Position numbers and translations under genes: made by a program. The notes below the pieces were generated by a model, which worked only from the letters and a program-made list of their open reading frames with translations, did not search any database and had not been told where the DNA came from. Positions 15,101-17,609 of a DNA stretch of 17,609 bases are shown piece after piece. Source of the DNA: Lonsdalea britannica (GTDB taxonomy: Bacteria; Pseudomonadota; Gammaproteobacteria; Enterobacterales; Enterobacteriaceae); the NCBI RefSeq assembly GCF_946477055.1, contig NZ_CAMKXG010000046.1, forward strand, positions 1 through 17,609, read 5' to 3'. Position 1 is the stretch's first letter. Each line of letters opens with the position of its first letter.

Positions 15101-15256
15101 CTGGCCACCGGCGCCGGGGCCAACAGTCGTATCGCGATCGGGACCGGGATTATTGGCGGAACGCTGACGGCCACGCTGCTGGCGATCTTCTTCGTGCCGT
15201 TGTTCTTCGTGCTGGTGAAACATTATTTCACCCGTCGCCATGACGTTCAGGAGTAA
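12149..15256 (+). CDS. RND multidrug efflux pump, HAE1 family (AcrB/MexB type)
   Basis: This is a proton-driven trimeric inner-membrane transporter that exports hydrophobic or amphiphilic compounds. The 1035-residue protein follows the AcrB pattern from the N-terminus ([13 protein letters not shown]) to the C-terminus. It has 12 expected membrane helices in two repeats with two large periplasmic loops. The proton-relay residues are present: Asp408 and Asp409 in [16 protein letters not shown], and Lys935 in [13 protein letters not shown], with the [12 protein letters not shown] helix intact. [35 protein letters not shown] and [12 protein letters not shown] are typical. The length and the [20 protein letters not shown] type block match AcrB and MexB, not the metal-ion CusA group. 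Translation is coupled to the adaptor by a 1-base overlap; the outer-membrane gene follows after 3 bases. Confidence 0.95.
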   Translation: [1035 protein letters not shown]

Positions 15257-15259
15257 TTC

Positions 15260-16663
15260 ATGTTTTATCGAATGAGTCTTCTCTCACTGTCCCTGCTGCT
15301 CGCGGGCTGTATTTCTCTCGACCCGGACTATCAGCGGCCCGCCGCGCCGGTCCCCACGACCTGGCCGGGCGCCACGACGCAGACCGGTCAGGCCGCCGCC
15401 TCCCCCGAAGCGGTGCTGACCGACTGGCAGCACGTCATGAACGACGCCCGTCTCAAAACCGTCGTGGAACGGGCGTTAGCCAGCAACCGCGATTTGCAAA
15501 AAGCCATCGCGGATATTGAAGCCGCCAGAGCGCTCTACGGCGAGGAGCGCGCCAGTCTGTTCCCGACGCTAAATGCCGAACTGAGCCACACCCGCAGCCG
15601 AACGATCGACTCCGGCGTGGGCAGCAGCAGCGAAGCGCAAGGCGCGGTCAGCAGCTTCGAAATCGACCTGTTCGGCCGCAATCGCAGCCTCTCGCGGGCG
15701 GCACGGGAAACCTGGCTGGCCAGCGAGGCCACCGCGCAGAATACGCGGCTGACATTAATCGGCGAAACCACGACGGCGTGGATCACGCTGGCGGCGGACA
15801 AAAGCAATCTGCAACTCGCCAAAGATACGATGGCGAGCGCGGCCAACTCTCTGCACATCACCGAGCGGCGGATGGCGGCGGGCGTCGCCGCGGCGACCGA
15901 CGTCAGCGATGCGATGACCGTCTATCAGTCGGCGCGCGCCAGCGTCGCCAGCTATCAGACGCTGGTCGCACAGGACATCAACGCCCTGAACCTGCTGGTG
16001 GGCGAGACCGTGCCGGAGAACCTGCAACCCGTGCCGCTTGACCAGCTCAACGACGGCGCCATCGCGCTGGTGCCTGCCGGTGTTTCTTCCAGCGTGCTGT
16101 TACGCCGACCGGACGTACAGGAAGCGGAATACAGTCTGAAGAGCGCCAACGCGGATATCGGCGCCGCGCGCGCCAACTTCTTCCCTACGGTGTCGCTGAC
16201 CGCCAGCGCGGGCGTCGGCAGCAATTCGCTATCCAATCTGTTCAGCCACGGCGCCAATATCTGGTCGTTCGCGCCCAGCGTGACCCTGCCGCTGTTTACC
16301 GGGGGCAGCAATCTGGCGCAACTGCGGTATGCTGAAGCAGAGAAAAAAGGGCTGATCGCTTCCTATGAGAAAGCGATCCAAAGCGCCTTTAAAGATGTGG
16401 CCGATGCGTTGGCGCGTCGTCAGACGCTGGCGGAACAGCTGGACGCTCAGCAGCAGTATGTGGCGGCGGCGCAGCGCAGTTTCACGCTGGCGCAGCGAAG
16501 CTATCAGTCCGGCGTGGGCGATTATCTGAACGTCCTGACGGCGCAACGCACACTGTGGTCGTCCCAGCTGGAGCTGATCGCACTGCGTCAAACTGACTTC
16601 AATAACCGCATCACGCTGTGGGAGTCGCTGGGCGGCGGCGTCAGCCCTACCACGGAACAGTAA
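15260..16663 (+). CDS. outer-membrane efflux lipoprotein, NodT/OprM family
   Basis: This is the outer-membrane channel of the tripartite pump. The 467-residue product has a lipobox LAGC with Cys17, and Ile18 at +2 permits outer-membrane sorting. The NodT-type features follow in order: [11 protein letters not shown], W near the N-terminus, [25 protein letters not shown], a repeat of these in the second half ([32 protein letters not shown]), and a closing [21 protein letters not shown]. Two homologous halves are as expected for the barrel-tunnel fold. A dedicated channel inside the operon is the MexAB-OprM arrangement rather than the AcrAB plus separate tolC one. CAGGAG (15248-15253) precedes the ATG; the gap to the pump gene is 3 bases. 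Confidence 0.94.
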   Translation: [467 protein letters not shown]

Positions 16664-16670
16664 CACCTGA

Positions 16671-16719
16671 GGCGACGGTCTCCGTCGCCCTATCCGTTCA
16701 CGATCGGGCGCGACGCCCG
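16671..16719 (+). terminator. two tandem GC-rich hairpins after the efflux operon
   Basis: GGCGACGG (16671-16678) and CCGTCGCC (16682-16689) form a perfect 8-bp stem with loop TCT, starting 7 bases after the outer-membrane gene stop. CGGGCG (16705-16710) and CGCCCG (16714-16719) form a second 6-bp stem with loop CGA. Neither is followed by a run of T's. They may end or protect the efflux mRNA, or limit read-through into the next gene. Confidence 0.4.
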
Positions 16720-16753
16720 GTCTGTTATCCATTGATTGAACGCAGGGTAAACC

Positions 16754-17542
16754 ATGACAACAGAATCCTCGACATCCCGGCTGCCTACCCGTGTACGCCT
16801 GCCGCTGGTGTTTCGTCAACTGACGGTGAAAACCACCTCATGCCTTCCCGGTCCGTTCCAGCGTATCGTCTTCACCGGCGATGACCTCGACGGTTTCAAT
16901 AGCCCCGGATTCGACGACCACGTAAAGCTGTTCTTCCCCGACCGCGTCACCGGCGAGCTACATCTTCCGAAGAACGGTCCTGACGGCCCGATCTGGGGCG
17001 ATGTGCGCCCGGCCAACCGCGACTACACGCCGCTCAAGTTCGATGCCGCGGCGCGTGAGCTCACCATCGACTTCTATCTGCACGCCGACGGCGTTGCCTC
17101 CGAGTGGGCGCGGGCGGCGAAAGCGGGAGACGTGATCGGCATGGGCGGTCCACGCGGCTCGATTCAGATCCCGGCGGACTATGCCTGGCAACTGCTGATC
17201 TGCGATGAAACCGGCATCCCGGCGCTTCTGCGTCGACTTCAGGAACTGCCGGATGCCACGCGCGGCGCGGTATTTATCGAGAGTGAAGAGAATCAGGCGC
17301 GTCCCTCTATTCCGGTTAAAAGCGGCATGACGCTGGAATGGATAACGCGGGACGGCAATGACGACGCCCAGAAACTCATCGCCGCGGTGGATCGACTGTC
17401 GCTCCCCAAAGACGACTACTTTGTCTGGGCCACCGGCGAGAACCACAAAATGTTCACGTTGAAAAACTACCTGACCGGTCCTCTGGGGCTGGACGAGGAC
17501 TATGTGCGCGTTGTGGCCTACTGGAAGCAAGCGGCCGAATAA
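16754..17542 (+). CDS. siderophore-interacting protein, YqjH (NfeF)-like ferric-siderophore reductase
   Basis: This is an FAD-dependent, NAD(P)H-using reductase thought to release iron from ferric siderophores in the cytosol. The 262-residue product follows E. coli YqjH from VRL-L-FR-LTV to the AYW ending. It has the FAD-binding segment RDYTPL at residues 89-94 preceded by VRPANR, GFDDHVKLFFP earlier, GPRGS at 132-136, CDETGIPALLRRL at about 150-162, and DDYFVWATGE near the end. In E. coli the gene is divergent from yqjI; here the YqjI-like gene is 6.5 kb upstream on the same strand. CAGGG (16743-16747) is a weak ribosome site. I saw no clear promoter, Fur box or copy of the AAGATATATCTT palindrome in the 90 bases upstream. 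Confidence 0.9.
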   Translation: MTTESSTSRLPTRVRLPLVFRQLTVKTTSCLPGPFQRIVFTGDDLDGFNSPGFDDHVKLFFPDRVTGELHLPKNGPDGPIWGDVRPANRDYTPLKFDAAARELTIDFYLHADGVASEWARAAKAGDVIGMGGPRGSIQIPADYAWQLLICDETGIPALLRRLQELPDATRGAVFIESEENQARPSIPVKSGMTLEWITRDGNDDAQKLIAAVDRLSLPKDDYFVWATGENHKMFTLKNYLTGPLGLDEDYVRVVAYWKQAAE

Positions 17543-17577
17543 CCTCAAGCCCCTTTCTTCGCCGATAGACAGAATGC

Positions 17578-17609
17578 AAGCGCGCGATACGGCGCGCTTC
17601 ACCGCTTTT
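17578..17609 (+). terminator. likely terminator after the siderophore-interacting gene
   Basis: AAGCGCGC (17578-17585) pairs perfectly with GCGCGCTT (17592-17599) around loop GATACG. CACCGC then TTTT (17606-17609) follow, and the window stops there. The 6-base gap before the T's lowers confidence; how far the T-run continues is not visible. Confidence 0.5.

Noticed and set aside
11028..16663. Heavy-metal RND system (Cus/Czc type)
   Set aside because: The pump has the AcrB-type DD motif and length and lacks methionine-rich metal sites that I would expect; the drug-type HAE1 group fits better.
16671..16719. Riboswitch or attenuator ahead of the siderophore gene
   Set aside because: Only two simple hairpins are visible; there is no leader peptide, conserved ligand-binding core or alternative pairing that I could find.

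Overview
The window looks chromosomal and comes from a gammaproteobacterium of the order Enterobacterales. Most genes have close Escherichia-type counterparts that I recognise from their protein sequences: umuDC, ybiV, yghX, yqgA, yhbP, idi, ubiX, yqjI-like and yqjH-like. GC is fairly high in the coding regions. The gene order is not that of E. coli; a plant- or soil-associated lineage such as Dickeya or Brenneria is a guess.

Layout. Positions 1-436 are AT-rich and gene-poor, ending in a LexA box. Next come umuD and umuC (437-2137, +), convergent with the sugar phosphatase gene ybiV (2162-2977, -). A 322-base gap precedes the dienelactone-hydrolase-type gene yghX (3300-4187, +), whose 3' end overlaps a convergent LysR regulator gene (4175-5149, -). 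The regulator diverges from a five-gene + strand run: ubiD-type hydroxyarylic acid decarboxylase (5503-6999), ubiX-type prenyl-FMN synthase (7009-7593), DUF554 membrane protein (7640-8356), YhbP-like FMN split-barrel protein (8412-8843) and type I isopentenyl-diphosphate isomerase (8894-9469). A PadR/YqjI-type regulator with its own promoter and palindrome (9639-10235) is followed by an O-methyltransferase (10280-10930). A complete RND efflux operon comes next (adaptor, pump, outer-membrane lipoprotein; 11028-16663), and then a YqjH-like siderophore-interacting flavoprotein (16754-17542).

How the genes may work together. The most coherent reading is an aromatic-acid module. UbiD needs prenylated FMN. 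UbiX makes that cofactor from FMN and a dimethylallyl phosphate, and Idi makes dimethylallyl diphosphate, so enzyme, cofactor maker and cofactor-precursor maker lie in one run beside a LysR regulator. The second half pairs a YqjI-like metal-type repressor with a YqjH-like ferric-siderophore reductase. In E. coli those two genes are adjacent; here an O-methyltransferase and a full efflux pump lie between them. A link between the halves (aryl acid to catechol or phenol, methylation, export, iron handling) is inference.

I saw no rRNA, tRNA, CRISPR array, transposase or integrase.
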